This document shows positions 1-6,290 of a stretch of 8,021 bases of DNA, piece by piece (positions within the stretch are counted from its first letter, which is position 1; each line of letters begins with the position of its first letter). Under the pieces are notes generated by a model, which was given only the letters and a program-made list of their open reading frames with translations, did no database searches and was not told where the DNA came from. Source of the DNA: Lachnospiraceae bacterium (GTDB lineage: Bacteria > Bacillota > Clostridia > Lachnospirales > Lachnospiraceae); NCBI GenBank assembly GCA_024403585.1, contig JAKSRN010000081.1:1-8021 (forward strand), written 5' to 3'. The translations under genes were made by a program, and so were the position numbers.

Positions 1-166
1 GTAACAAGGATGAGGATGTAGCCATTTTGTTTACAAAATGAGCGGAATCCGAATTCTTGTAGCGATGCGTGAGCTTTTAAGCGAAGCATCGCGTATTATC
101 TAAAAGAATATAGCAAAATAGGCGAAATCCGGGCATGTTTACCTGCGGGAGAAAGGAATTATTCAT
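1..166. other. Non-coding region upstream of yaaA
   Basis: No reading frame here can be supported on either strand. The forward frames close quickly (stops at 19-21 and 39-41) and none looks like the end of DnaN, which is the usual left neighbour of yaaA in this gene order. If dnaN is present, it ends to the left of the window. The stretch is dominated by palindromes and a direct repeat, described as a separate entry. No convincing sigma-A promoter could be found, so yaaA may be read from an upstream promoter. Confidence 0.6.
23..131. repeat. Palindromic extragenic element with nested stem-loops and flanking direct repeats
   Basis: Several symmetric pieces sit together. CATTTTGT (23-30) and ACAAAATG (33-40) form a short hairpin. 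GCGATGC (62-68) pairs with GCATCGC (86-92), and inside it GCTT (73-76) pairs with AAGC (79-82). Outside it, ATTCTT (53-58) can pair with AAGAAT (104-109), giving one long compound stem-loop over 53-109. An 18-nt imperfect direct repeat (34-51 and 114-131, 15 of 18 identical, core AATCCG) brackets the large stem-loop. There is no U-run after the stem, so an intrinsic terminator is unlikely. The arrangement resembles a REP-like or miniature interspersed element placed between dnaN and yaaA. That reading is inferred, because copy number cannot be seen from one window. Confidence 0.5.
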
Positions 167-373
167 ATGCAGACAATCAAGATCAAAGATGATTTTATTA
201 AATTAGGTCAGGCCATGAAACTGGCCAACCTGGTAAGTGACGGCGTAGAAGCAAAGTTTGTCATTCAGGACGGACTGGTTACCGTAAACGGAGAAGTGGA
301 TACCAGAAGAGGTAAAAAACTTGTTCCGGGTGATGTGTTTGCCTACCAGGGACAGGAAGTAAAAGTAGAGTAA
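167..373 (+). CDS. yaaA: S4-domain RNA-binding protein YaaA
   Basis: This 68-residue protein is almost entirely one S4 RNA-binding fold. The core runs from about residue 11 (IKLGQAMKLANLVSDG) through VTVNGEVDTRRGKKLVPGD to the end, which is the usual S4 pattern of two helices followed by strands with a basic RRGKK patch. The length is close to that of Bacillus YaaA (about 70 residues). The family binds structured RNA and is thought to act around ribosome assembly, but the exact role is not settled. The ATG at 167 is preceded by AAAGGA (152-157) at 9 nt, a good ribosome binding site. recF starts only 5 nt after its stop, so the two are surely co-transcribed. The recF neighbour separates it from other short S4 proteins such as the Hsp15 or YlmH types. 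Confidence 0.9.
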   Translation: MQTIKIKDDFIKLGQAMKLANLVSDGVEAKFVIQDGLVTVNGEVDTRRGKKLVPGDVFAYQGQEVKVE

Positions 374-378
374 ACAGT

Positions 379-1500
379 ATGTATATCAAATCTTTGGAAT
401 GCAAAAATTTCAGAAATTATGATTCGCTTTGTGCAACATTCGATCCGGGAACCAATGTTTTCTATGGGGACAATGCCCAGGGAAAGACCAATATACTGGA
501 AGGAATGTATCTGTGCGGAACGACAAAATCACACCGGGGGAACAAAGATAAAGAGATGATCCGCTTCGGTGAAGAGGAAGCACATATCCGCATGGTGCTG
601 CACAGAAAGAATGCAGACCATAAGATCGATATGCATCTTCGACAGAATAAAACAAAGGGTGTGGCCATTGACGGGCTTCCGATCCGTAAGGCTTCGGAGC
701 TTTTCGGAATCGTGAATTTCGTGTTCTTTTCTCCGGAGGATCTGAATATTATCAAGAATGGTCCTGCTGAGAGAAGAAAATTTGTAGACAGTGAGATGTG
801 TCAGCTGAATAAGCTTTATATGAGTGAGCTGTCCTCTTACAATAAAGTTCTTGCTCAGAGGAATAAACTTCTGAAGGATATGGCCTTTTCCCCTGCCCTT
901 GCCGCTACGCTTTCCGTTTGGGATGAGCAGCTGATCAGTTACGGAAAAAATCTGATCCGGCAGAGGGAAGTCTTTATCAGGCAATTGAATACGATCAGTG
1001 GTGAGATCCATAGTCAGCTGACCGGTGGAAAAGAGGAAATCCAGATCCTCTATGAGCCGGATACCAGTGCTGATTCGTTTGAAGAAAACCTGGCAGCAAA
1101 CCGGGAAAAAGATCTGCGATATAAGATGTCTTCTGTTGGACCTCACAGAGATGACATCTGTGTACTGGTCAACGGAATCGATATCCGGAAATATGGATCG
1201 CAGGGACAGCAGCGAAGTGCTGCCCTTTCTCTGAAGCTTTCTGAGATCCGGATGATCCGTACGATCGTGAAGACTACACCGGTCCTTTTACTGGACGATG
1301 TGTTGTCTGAACTGGATAGTAACAGACAGAGGTATCTTTTAAACAGCATAAAGGACATTCAGACCTTTATTACCTGTACCGGAATGGACGATCTTTTGGA
1401 GAATGACTTCCCGATCGACCGTATCTTCCGGGTGGTGAACGGAACAATCTGTTCAGAAGCTTCGGGTATGGATTCAGACAGGGAGAAACAAAATGAGTGA
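379..1500 (+). CDS. recF: DNA replication and repair protein RecF
   Basis: RecF is an SMC-like ATPase that, with RecO and RecR, helps load RecA at single-strand gaps and stalled forks. The 373 residues match the family length. The N-terminus has the typical start MYIKSLECKNFRNY, then Walker A GDNAQGKT (residues 30-37), a Q-loop-type FFSPEDL region (116-122) and GPAERRKFVD just after it. The ABC signature SQGQQR is at 274-279, and Walker B LLLDDVLSELD (303-313) carries the catalytic acidic pair. All ATPase motifs are intact. The ATG lies 5 nt after the yaaA stop and has no clear Shine-Dalgarno sequence at normal distance; the nearest AGGAAG is about 18 nt upstream. Translation therefore probably depends on ribosomes finishing yaaA. 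The 3' end overlaps the gyrB start by 8 nt. Confidence 0.97.
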   Translation: MYIKSLECKNFRNYDSLCATFDPGTNVFYGDNAQGKTNILEGMYLCGTTKSHRGNKDKEMIRFGEEEAHIRMVLHRKNADHKIDMHLRQNKTKGVAIDGLPIRKASELFGIVNFVFFSPEDLNIIKNGPAERRKFVDSEMCQLNKLYMSELSSYNKVLAQRNKLLKDMAFSPALAATLSVWDEQLISYGKNLIRQREVFIRQLNTISGEIHSQLTGGKEEIQILYEPDTSADSFEENLAANREKDLRYKMSSVGPHRDDICVLVNGIDIRKYGSQGQQRSAALSLKLSEIRMIRTIVKTTPVLLLDDVLSELDSNRQRYLLNSIKDIQTFITCTGMDDLLENDFPIDRIFRVVNGTICSEASGMDSDREKQNE

Positions 1501-3427
1501 AGAGATGGAGAAAAAACAGGAATATGGTGCCGACCAGATCCAGATTCTGGAAGGTCTTGAAGCAGTGCGTAAACGTCCGGGTATGTACATCGGCAGCACT
1601 TCCTCAAGAGGACTGCACCATCTGGTATATGAGATCGTCGACAACTCTGTTGATGAAGCTCTTGCCGGTTTCTGTAAAAATATTGATGTAACAATTAACG
1701 AAGATAATTCGATCACTGTTGTGGATGATGGCCGTGGTATTCCTGTGGGCATCAACCAGAAGGCAGGTATTCCTGCTGTTGAGGTGGTCTTTACTGTGCT
1801 GCATGCCGGCGGTAAGTTCGGCGGTGGCGGATACAAGGTTTCCGGTGGACTCCACGGTGTAGGTGCATCTGTTGTAAATGCTCTCTCAACCTGGCTGGAG
1901 GTTACCATCCGAAGAGAAGGAAAAGTGTACAAACAGCGTTACGAGAGAGGAAAAACCATGTACCCTCTCACTGTTGTGGGTGAATGTGAGGCGGAGGAAT
2001 CAGGAACTTCTGTTACGTTCCTTCCGGATCCTGATATCTTTGAGGAAACCGTATATGACTTTGATATCCTGAAGACAAGGATGCGTGAGACAGCATTTCT
2101 GACAAAGGGACTGCGAATTGTGCTGCATGATGTCAGAGGGGAAGAGAAGAAGACAAGGGAATTCCACTATGAAGGCGGTATCCGCGAGTTCGTGGAATAT
2201 CTGAATAAATCCAAAACCGGATTATACGAGGATGTCGTATATTGCGAGGGAATCAAGGAAGGTGTGTCTGTGGAGGTTGCTTTCCAGCACAACGATTCCT
2301 ATACAGAAAACTGTTATGGCTTTGTTAATAATATTAATACACCTGAGGGCGGAACCCATATCGTTGGTTTCCGTAATGCCATGACAAAGACATTCAATGA
2401 TTATGCAAGAAAAAATAAGCTTCTGAAAGACAGTGAGCCAAATCTTTCCGGAGAAGATATCCGTGAAGGACTTGCAGCGATCATCAGTGTTAAAATTGAG
2501 GATCCTCAGTTTGAGGGTCAGACCAAACAGAAGCTGGGCAACAGTGAAGCAAGAGGTGCTGTGGACAATATTCTCAGCAACTATCTGCAGATCTATCTGG
2601 AGCAGAACCCATCTGTGGCTAAGACCATTATCGATAAGTCGCTCCTGTCCCAGCGTGCGAGAGAAGCAGCCAGAAAGGCAAGAGATCTCACCAGACGTAA
2701 ATCCGCTTTGGATGGCATGTCTCTTCCGGGAAAACTGGCTGATTGTACAGACAAAGATCCTAAGAATTGTGAGATCTATATCGTAGAGGGTGACTCTGCG
2801 GGTGGATCTGCCAAATCAGCCAGAAGCCGTGCTACCCAGGCGATCCTTCCTCTTCGTGGAAAAATCCTGAATGTAGAGAAGGCAAGACTGGACCGTATCT
2901 ATGGCAATGCGGAGATCAAAGCCATGATCACTGCATTTGGCTGTGGAATCAAAGAGGATTTCGATATTTCCAAACTCCGTTATGACAAGATCATTATCAT
3001 GACGGATGCGGACGTTGATGGTGCCCATATTGCTACTCTGATGCTGACATTCATGTATCGATTTATGCCGGAGCTGATCCGTCAGGGACATGTATATCTG
3101 GCAAAACCGCCTCTGTATAAGCTGGAGAAGAATAAAAAAGTCTGGTATGCATACAGTGATGAAGAACTGGATCGTATTTTAGCTGAGGTTGGACGTGATT
3201 CCAATAATAAGATCCAGCGTTACAAAGGTCTGGGTGAGATGGATGCAGAGCAGCTTTGGGAGACTACCATGGATCCGGAGAGAAGAATTCTGCTTCGTGT
3301 AAACATGGATGAAGAGCATTCTTCTGAGCTGGATATTACATTTACCACTCTGATGGGTGATAAAGTTGAGCCGAGAAGAGAGTTCATTGAAGAACGAGCA
3401 AAGGATGTTAAGAATCTGGACATCTGA
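1493..3427 (+). CDS. gyrB: DNA gyrase subunit B (type IIA topoisomerase ATPase subunit)
   Basis: GyrB supplies ATP hydrolysis and part of the cleavage core of gyrase, which introduces negative supercoils. The 644 residues fit Gram-positive GyrB. The GHKL ATPase domain (about 20-225) shows EAVRKRPGMYIGS, the catalytic-base region YEIVDNSVDEA (E47, N51), DDGRGIP (78-84) and GGLHGVGASVVNALS. The transducer carries the ATP-contacting QTKQKL (343-348, K345). The TOPRIM domain has EGDSAGGSAKSAR (432-444), LRGKILNVEKAR and the metal-binding DADVD (D505, D507, D509), followed by YKGLGEMD (577-584). LNVEKAR and the recF/gyrA neighbours favour GyrB over ParE. The ATG lies inside the end of recF, with AGGGAG (1480-1485) 7 nt upstream. 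The residues after SAK are SA rather than the QG of E. coli and Bacillus, probably a lineage variant. Confidence 0.97.
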   Translation: MSEEMEKKQEYGADQIQILEGLEAVRKRPGMYIGSTSSRGLHHLVYEIVDNSVDEALAGFCKNIDVTINEDNSITVVDDGRGIPVGINQKAGIPAVEVVFTVLHAGGKFGGGGYKVSGGLHGVGASVVNALSTWLEVTIRREGKVYKQRYERGKTMYPLTVVGECEAEESGTSVTFLPDPDIFEETVYDFDILKTRMRETAFLTKGLRIVLHDVRGEEKKTREFHYEGGIREFVEYLNKSKTGLYEDVVYCEGIKEGVSVEVAFQHNDSYTENCYGFVNNINTPEGGTHIVGFRNAMTKTFNDYARKNKLLKDSEPNLSGEDIREGLAAIISVKIEDPQFEGQTKQKLGNSEARGAVDNILSNYLQIYLEQNPSVAKTIIDKSLLSQRAREAARKARDLTRRKSALDGMSLPGKLADCTDKDPKNCEIYIVEGDSAGGSAKSARSRATQAILPLRGKILNVEKARLDRIYGNAEIKAMITAFGCGIKEDFDISKLRYDKIIIMTDADVDGAHIATLMLTFMYRFMPELIRQGHVYLAKPPLYKLEKNKKVWYAYSDEELDRILAEVGRDSNNKIQRYKGLGEMDAEQLWETTMDPERRILLRVNMDEEHSSELDITFTTLMGDKVEPRREFIEERAKDVKNLDI

Positions 3428-3437
3428 TGATTGAAAC

Positions 3438-3469
3438 CGGTCCGCAAAAGATATGGAATGCGGTCCGCA
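3438..3469 (+). promoter_or_regulatory. Intercistronic hairpin and repeated 9-mer between gyrB and gyrA
   Basis: The 9-mer CGGTCCGCA occurs twice in direct orientation (3438-3446 and 3461-3469). Because the 9-mer is partly self-complementary, 3438-3446 can also pair with 3459-3467. This gives eight base pairs with one U-U mismatch (3441/3464) around a 12-nt loop. The second copy also centres a 13-bp dyad, ATGCGG-T-CCGCAT (3458-3470), which ends 1 nt before the gyrA ribosome binding site. No U-run follows, so this is not a terminator. It may be an mRNA processing or stability element, a translational control element, or an operator. The role is inferred only. Confidence 0.5.
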
Positions 3470-3471
3470 TG

Positions 3472-3476
3472 AAAGG
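3472..3476 (+). promoter_or_regulatory. Ribosome binding site that sets the gyrA start
   Basis: AAAGG lies 9 nt before the ATG at 3486. The in-frame ATG at 3453, which would add 11 residues, has no purine-rich site and lies inside the intercistronic hairpin. A third ATG at 3498 has AGGA only 4 nt away. The site and the conserved GyrA N-terminus both point to 3486. Confidence 0.65.
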
Positions 3477-3485
3477 CGTACAACA

Positions 3486-6125
3486 ATGCAGGATAACATG
3501 TTTGATAAAATTGAAGATGTCGATCTGAAGAAGCGAATGGAAGAATCTTACATCGATTATGCCATGAGCGTAATTGCTTCACGTGCTCTTCCTGATATCA
3601 GGGATGGTCTGAAGCCGGTGCAGAGACGAATTCTCTTTTCTATGATCGAGTTGAACAACGGTCCGGATAAACCGCACAGAAAATGTGCCCGTATCGTCGG
3701 TGATACCATGGGTAAATATCATCCACACGGTGACAGTTCCATCTATGGTGCGCTGGTCAATATGGCACAGGACTGGTCTACCAGATATCCGCTGGTAGAT
3801 GGCCACGGAAACTTTGGTTCTGTGGATGGTGACGGTGCTGCGGCTATGCGATATACTGAGGCCCGCCTCAGTAAGATCTCTATGGAGATGCTGGCTGACA
3901 TCAATAAGGACACCGTTGATTTCGTTCCGAACTTTGATGATACGGAGCGTGAGCCGAAGGTTCTTCCGGCACACTATCCGAATCTTCTTGTAAACGGTAC
4001 CAGCGGAATCGCTGTTGGTATGGCTACCAATATTCCGCCTCATAACCTTCGTGAGACCATCGGTGCAGTGATCAGGATCATCGATAACATTGTAGAGCAT
4101 GATTCTGATACCACTATTGATGAAATCATGCAGATCGTAAAAGGTCCTGATTTCCCAACCGGAGCCGAGATCATGGGTAGAATGGGAATTGAGGAAGCTT
4201 ACCGCACAGGACGTGGAAAGATCCGCGTGCGTGCCATCAGCAATATCGAAACTCTTCCAAACGGAAAGAGTCAGATCATTGTTACTGAGATCCCGTATAT
4301 GGTGAATAAGGCCAGACTCATTGAGAAGATGGCTGAACTGGTCCGTGATAAAAAAATCGATGGCATTACTGCCATTAACGATCATTCCAACCGTGAAGGT
4401 ATGCGCATCTGTATTGAACTCAGAAGAGATGCCAATGCCAACGTGGTGCTGAATAAGCTGTATAAACATACCCAGCTGCAGGATACCTTTGGTGTGATCA
4501 TGCTGGCGCTGGTGGATAACCAGCCGAAGGTGCTGAACCTTCTGGATATGCTGAAATATTATCTGGCTCATCAGGAAGAGGTTGTTACCAGAAGAACCAG
4601 ATACGATCTGAATAAGGCAGAGGAAAGAGCCCATATCTTAAGCGGCTTACTCCGGGCTCTGGATCATATCGATGAGATCATCCGGATCATCCGTGCATCT
4701 GCCAACACAGCAGAAGCAAAAGCAAACCTGATCCAGGCGTATAACTTTACAGAGGTACAGGCACAGGCCATCGTTGACATGCGTCTGCGTGCTCTGACAG
4801 GTCTGGAAAGAGGCAAGCTTCAGAATGAATATGATGAGCTTCAGGTAAAGATCCGTGAATACAAAGAGATCCTCTCTGACAGAAAGATGCTTCTGAATGT
4901 GATCCGGGGCGAGCTTTCTCTGATCGCTGAAAAATATGGCGATGACAGAAGAACCCGTATCGGCTACGATATTCTTGATATCACAACTGAGGATATGATC
5001 CCTAGAGAGAATACCGTAATCGCCATGACAAGAATGGGTTACATCAAACGTATGACCATCGATAACTTCCGCAGCCAGAACAGAGGCGGCAGAGGAATCA
5101 AAGGTATGCAGACCATTGAGAATGATTATATCGATGAGCTGTTGATGACCAATACTCACAACTATATGATGTTCTTTACCAATACAGGACGCGTATACCG
5201 GATCAAGGTTTATGAGATTCCTGAGGCAAGCAGAACAGCAAGAGGAACAGCCATCGTCAACCTTCTTCAGCTGCAGCCGGGTGAGAGTATCACTGCAGTT
5301 ATGGCTACCGATAAGTTTGATTCCAATACCTCACTGTTTATGGTAACCAAGAAGGGTATTGTGAAGAAAACTCCAGTACGTGAATTTGCCAATGTGAGAA
5401 AGAATGGTCTGATCGCCATTAATCTTACTGAGGATGATGAGCTGATCGAAGTTAAATTCACGGATGCGGCTAAGAATATCCTTCTTGTCACAAAACAGGG
5501 TATGTGTATCCGCTTCAAGGAAACAGACGTGCGTGCAACCGGACGTGCTTCCATGGGTGTTCGTGGTATTACCCTGGATCCGGGTGATGAGATCGTTGCA
5601 ATGCAGCTGGACTGCCAGGGAGACTGCATGCTCTTTGTAACAGCAAAGGGTTATGGTAAGAGAACCCTCATGAGCGAATTCTCTGTTCAGGGTCGTGGCG
5701 GAAAAGGTGTAAAATGCTACCGCATTACCGATAAGACCGGTGAAGTAGTCGGTGTGAAGGCTGTCAATAATGACAACGAAGTCATGCTGATTACAGATGA
5801 GGGAATTATCATCCGTATTGCCTGCAGCGATATTTCCATTATTGGACGTATTACTTCCGGTGTGAAACTGATGAATGTGTCAGATAATGTGAACGTAGCA
5901 TCCATTGCTAAGGTTCGTGAGAAGAATGCAGAGGGCAATGCCGCTGATGAGGAAGAAAATCCAACTCTCGAAGAGGCTGAGGCTGTGGAAATCAGCACAG
6001 GAGATTCCGAAGAGGGAGTAGAAGAGGGTAAGCCGGCATTTTCTACAGAGGATGGACTTCCTGAAGAAGTGTCCCGTCTCTTAGAAGCTGCAGAAGCTGA
6101 TGCGGAAGACGATACAAAAGAGTAA
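3486..6125 (+). CDS. gyrA: DNA gyrase subunit A
   Basis: GyrA cleaves and rejoins DNA and wraps it to give gyrase its supercoiling direction. From the ATG at 3486 it has 879 residues; an in-frame ATG at 3453 would give 890 but lacks a ribosome binding site. The cleavage domain (about 1-500) has YIDYAMSVI, RDGLKPVQRRIL, KYHPHGDSS (77-85) and the catalytic tyrosine Y123 in AAMRYTEARL. The C-terminal pinwheel carries the GyrA-box sequence QNRGGRG (531-537), a variant of QRRGGKG that separates gyrase from ParC. A second box-like QGRGGKG is at 735-741. Two features stand out. Gly88 replaces the Asp/Glu of the quinolone-resistance region (E. coli D87), while Ser84 is retained. A strongly acidic tail follows about residue 813. 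The gene ends just before a strong stem-loop. Confidence 0.97.
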   Translation: MQDNMFDKIEDVDLKKRMEESYIDYAMSVIASRALPDIRDGLKPVQRRILFSMIELNNGPDKPHRKCARIVGDTMGKYHPHGDSSIYGALVNMAQDWSTRYPLVDGHGNFGSVDGDGAAAMRYTEARLSKISMEMLADINKDTVDFVPNFDDTEREPKVLPAHYPNLLVNGTSGIAVGMATNIPPHNLRETIGAVIRIIDNIVEHDSDTTIDEIMQIVKGPDFPTGAEIMGRMGIEEAYRTGRGKIRVRAISNIETLPNGKSQIIVTEIPYMVNKARLIEKMAELVRDKKIDGITAINDHSNREGMRICIELRRDANANVVLNKLYKHTQLQDTFGVIMLALVDNQPKVLNLLDMLKYYLAHQEEVVTRRTRYDLNKAEERAHILSGLLRALDHIDEIIRIIRASANTAEAKANLIQAYNFTEVQAQAIVDMRLRALTGLERGKLQNEYDELQVKIREYKEILSDRKMLLNVIRGELSLIAEKYGDDRRTRIGYDILDITTEDMIPRENTVIAMTRMGYIKRMTIDNFRSQNRGGRGIKGMQTIENDYIDELLMTNTHNYMMFFTNTGRVYRIKVYEIPEASRTARGTAIVNLLQLQPGESITAVMATDKFDSNTSLFMVTKKGIVKKTPVREFANVRKNGLIAINLTEDDELIEVKFTDAAKNILLVTKQGMCIRFKETDVRATGRASMGVRGITLDPGDEIVAMQLDCQGDCMLFVTAKGYGKRTLMSEFSVQGRGGKGVKCYRITDKTGEVVGVKAVNNDNEVMLITDEGIIIRIACSDISIIGRITSGVKLMNVSDNVNVASIAKVREKNAEGNAADEEENPTLEEAEAVEISTGDSEEGVEEGKPAFSTEDGLPEEVSRLLEAAEADAEDDTKE

Positions 6126-6147
6126 AAAAGTGAAATGATATTCAGCA

Positions 6148-6190
6148 GTCGGAATTCCGGGAGATCGGGATTCCGACAAGCTATTTATCT
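6148..6190 (+). terminator. Stem-loop after gyrA, probable end of the replication operon
   Basis: Positions 6148-6159 pair with 6166-6177 over 12 bp, with one G-U pair, around a 6-nt GGAGAT loop. The stem is long and GC-rich enough to be stable. The tract after it (AAGCTATTTATCTATAT) is AU-rich but has no clean U-run. It may therefore be a weak or imperfect intrinsic terminator, or a 3' stabilising hairpin with partial read-through to the fumarate hydratase genes. The position 22 nt after the gyrA stop supports an operon boundary. Confidence 0.55.
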
Positions 6191-6193
6191 ATA

Positions 6194-6261
6194 TCGGAGA
6201 ATACTCCTGTTTCTGCATTGAGTAATAACACAGCAGTTACAGTGGGAAGATCACTCTCCGA
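6194..6261 (+). promoter_or_regulatory. Possible structured leader of the fumarate hydratase genes
   Basis: TCGGAGA (6194-6200) is complementary to TCTCCGA (6255-6261) over 7 bp, which would close a domain containing two small hairpins (GTAA 6222-6225 with TTAC 6237-6240; AGTG 6241-6244 with CACT 6252-6255, which shares base 6255 with the closing stem). The same GGAG (6196-6199) can instead pair locally with CTCC (6204-6207) across an AATA loop. The two pairings exclude each other. No known riboswitch core was recognised and no convincing promoter was found between 6178 and 6290, so this is a suggestion from base pairing only. Confidence 0.25.
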
Positions 6262-6278
6262 CTTGAATATAAAAAAGC

Positions 6279-6283
6279 GAGGA
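6279..6283 (+). promoter_or_regulatory. Ribosome binding site supporting a TTG start
   Basis: GAGGA lies 7 nt before TTG at 6291. The next in-frame ATG is 15 codons further and would remove the conserved N-terminus of the alpha subunit. This site therefore decides the start. Confidence 0.7.
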
Positions 6284-6290
6284 TAAACAA

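Noticed and set aside
529..1146. 205-codon reverse-strand open frame opposite recF
   Set aside because: It is fully antisense to a clear recF gene, has no family-like motifs, and fits the common shadow-frame effect.
2562..2570. TGTGGACAA in gyrB and GGTGGATAA (4511-4519) in gyrA as DnaA boxes
   Set aside because: Each differs from the consensus box by one base, lies alone within conserved coding sequence, and is expected by chance in a window of this size.
3431..3457. Possible internal promoter for gyrA (TTGAAA at 3431-3436 with TATGGA at 3452-3457)
   Set aside because: The spacer is only 15 bp and the -10 match is poor.
3453..3485. ATG at 3453 as the gyrA start, giving 11 extra residues
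   Set aside because: It has no ribosome binding site and lies in the loop of the intercistronic hairpin. The extra residues do not look like GyrA, whereas the ATG at 3486 has AAAGG at 9 nt and gives a family-typical N-terminus.
3579..4634. 351-codon reverse-strand open frame opposite gyrA
   Set aside because: Long but entirely antisense to the conserved gyrA cleavage domain. Its His/Ser/Ile-rich translation looks like a codon shadow and no motif is recognisable.
1493..6125. ParE/ParC (topoisomerase IV) instead of gyrase
   Set aside because: LNVEKAR in the B subunit, a GyrA-box-like QNRGGRG in the A subunit and the recF-linked origin gene order all indicate gyrase.
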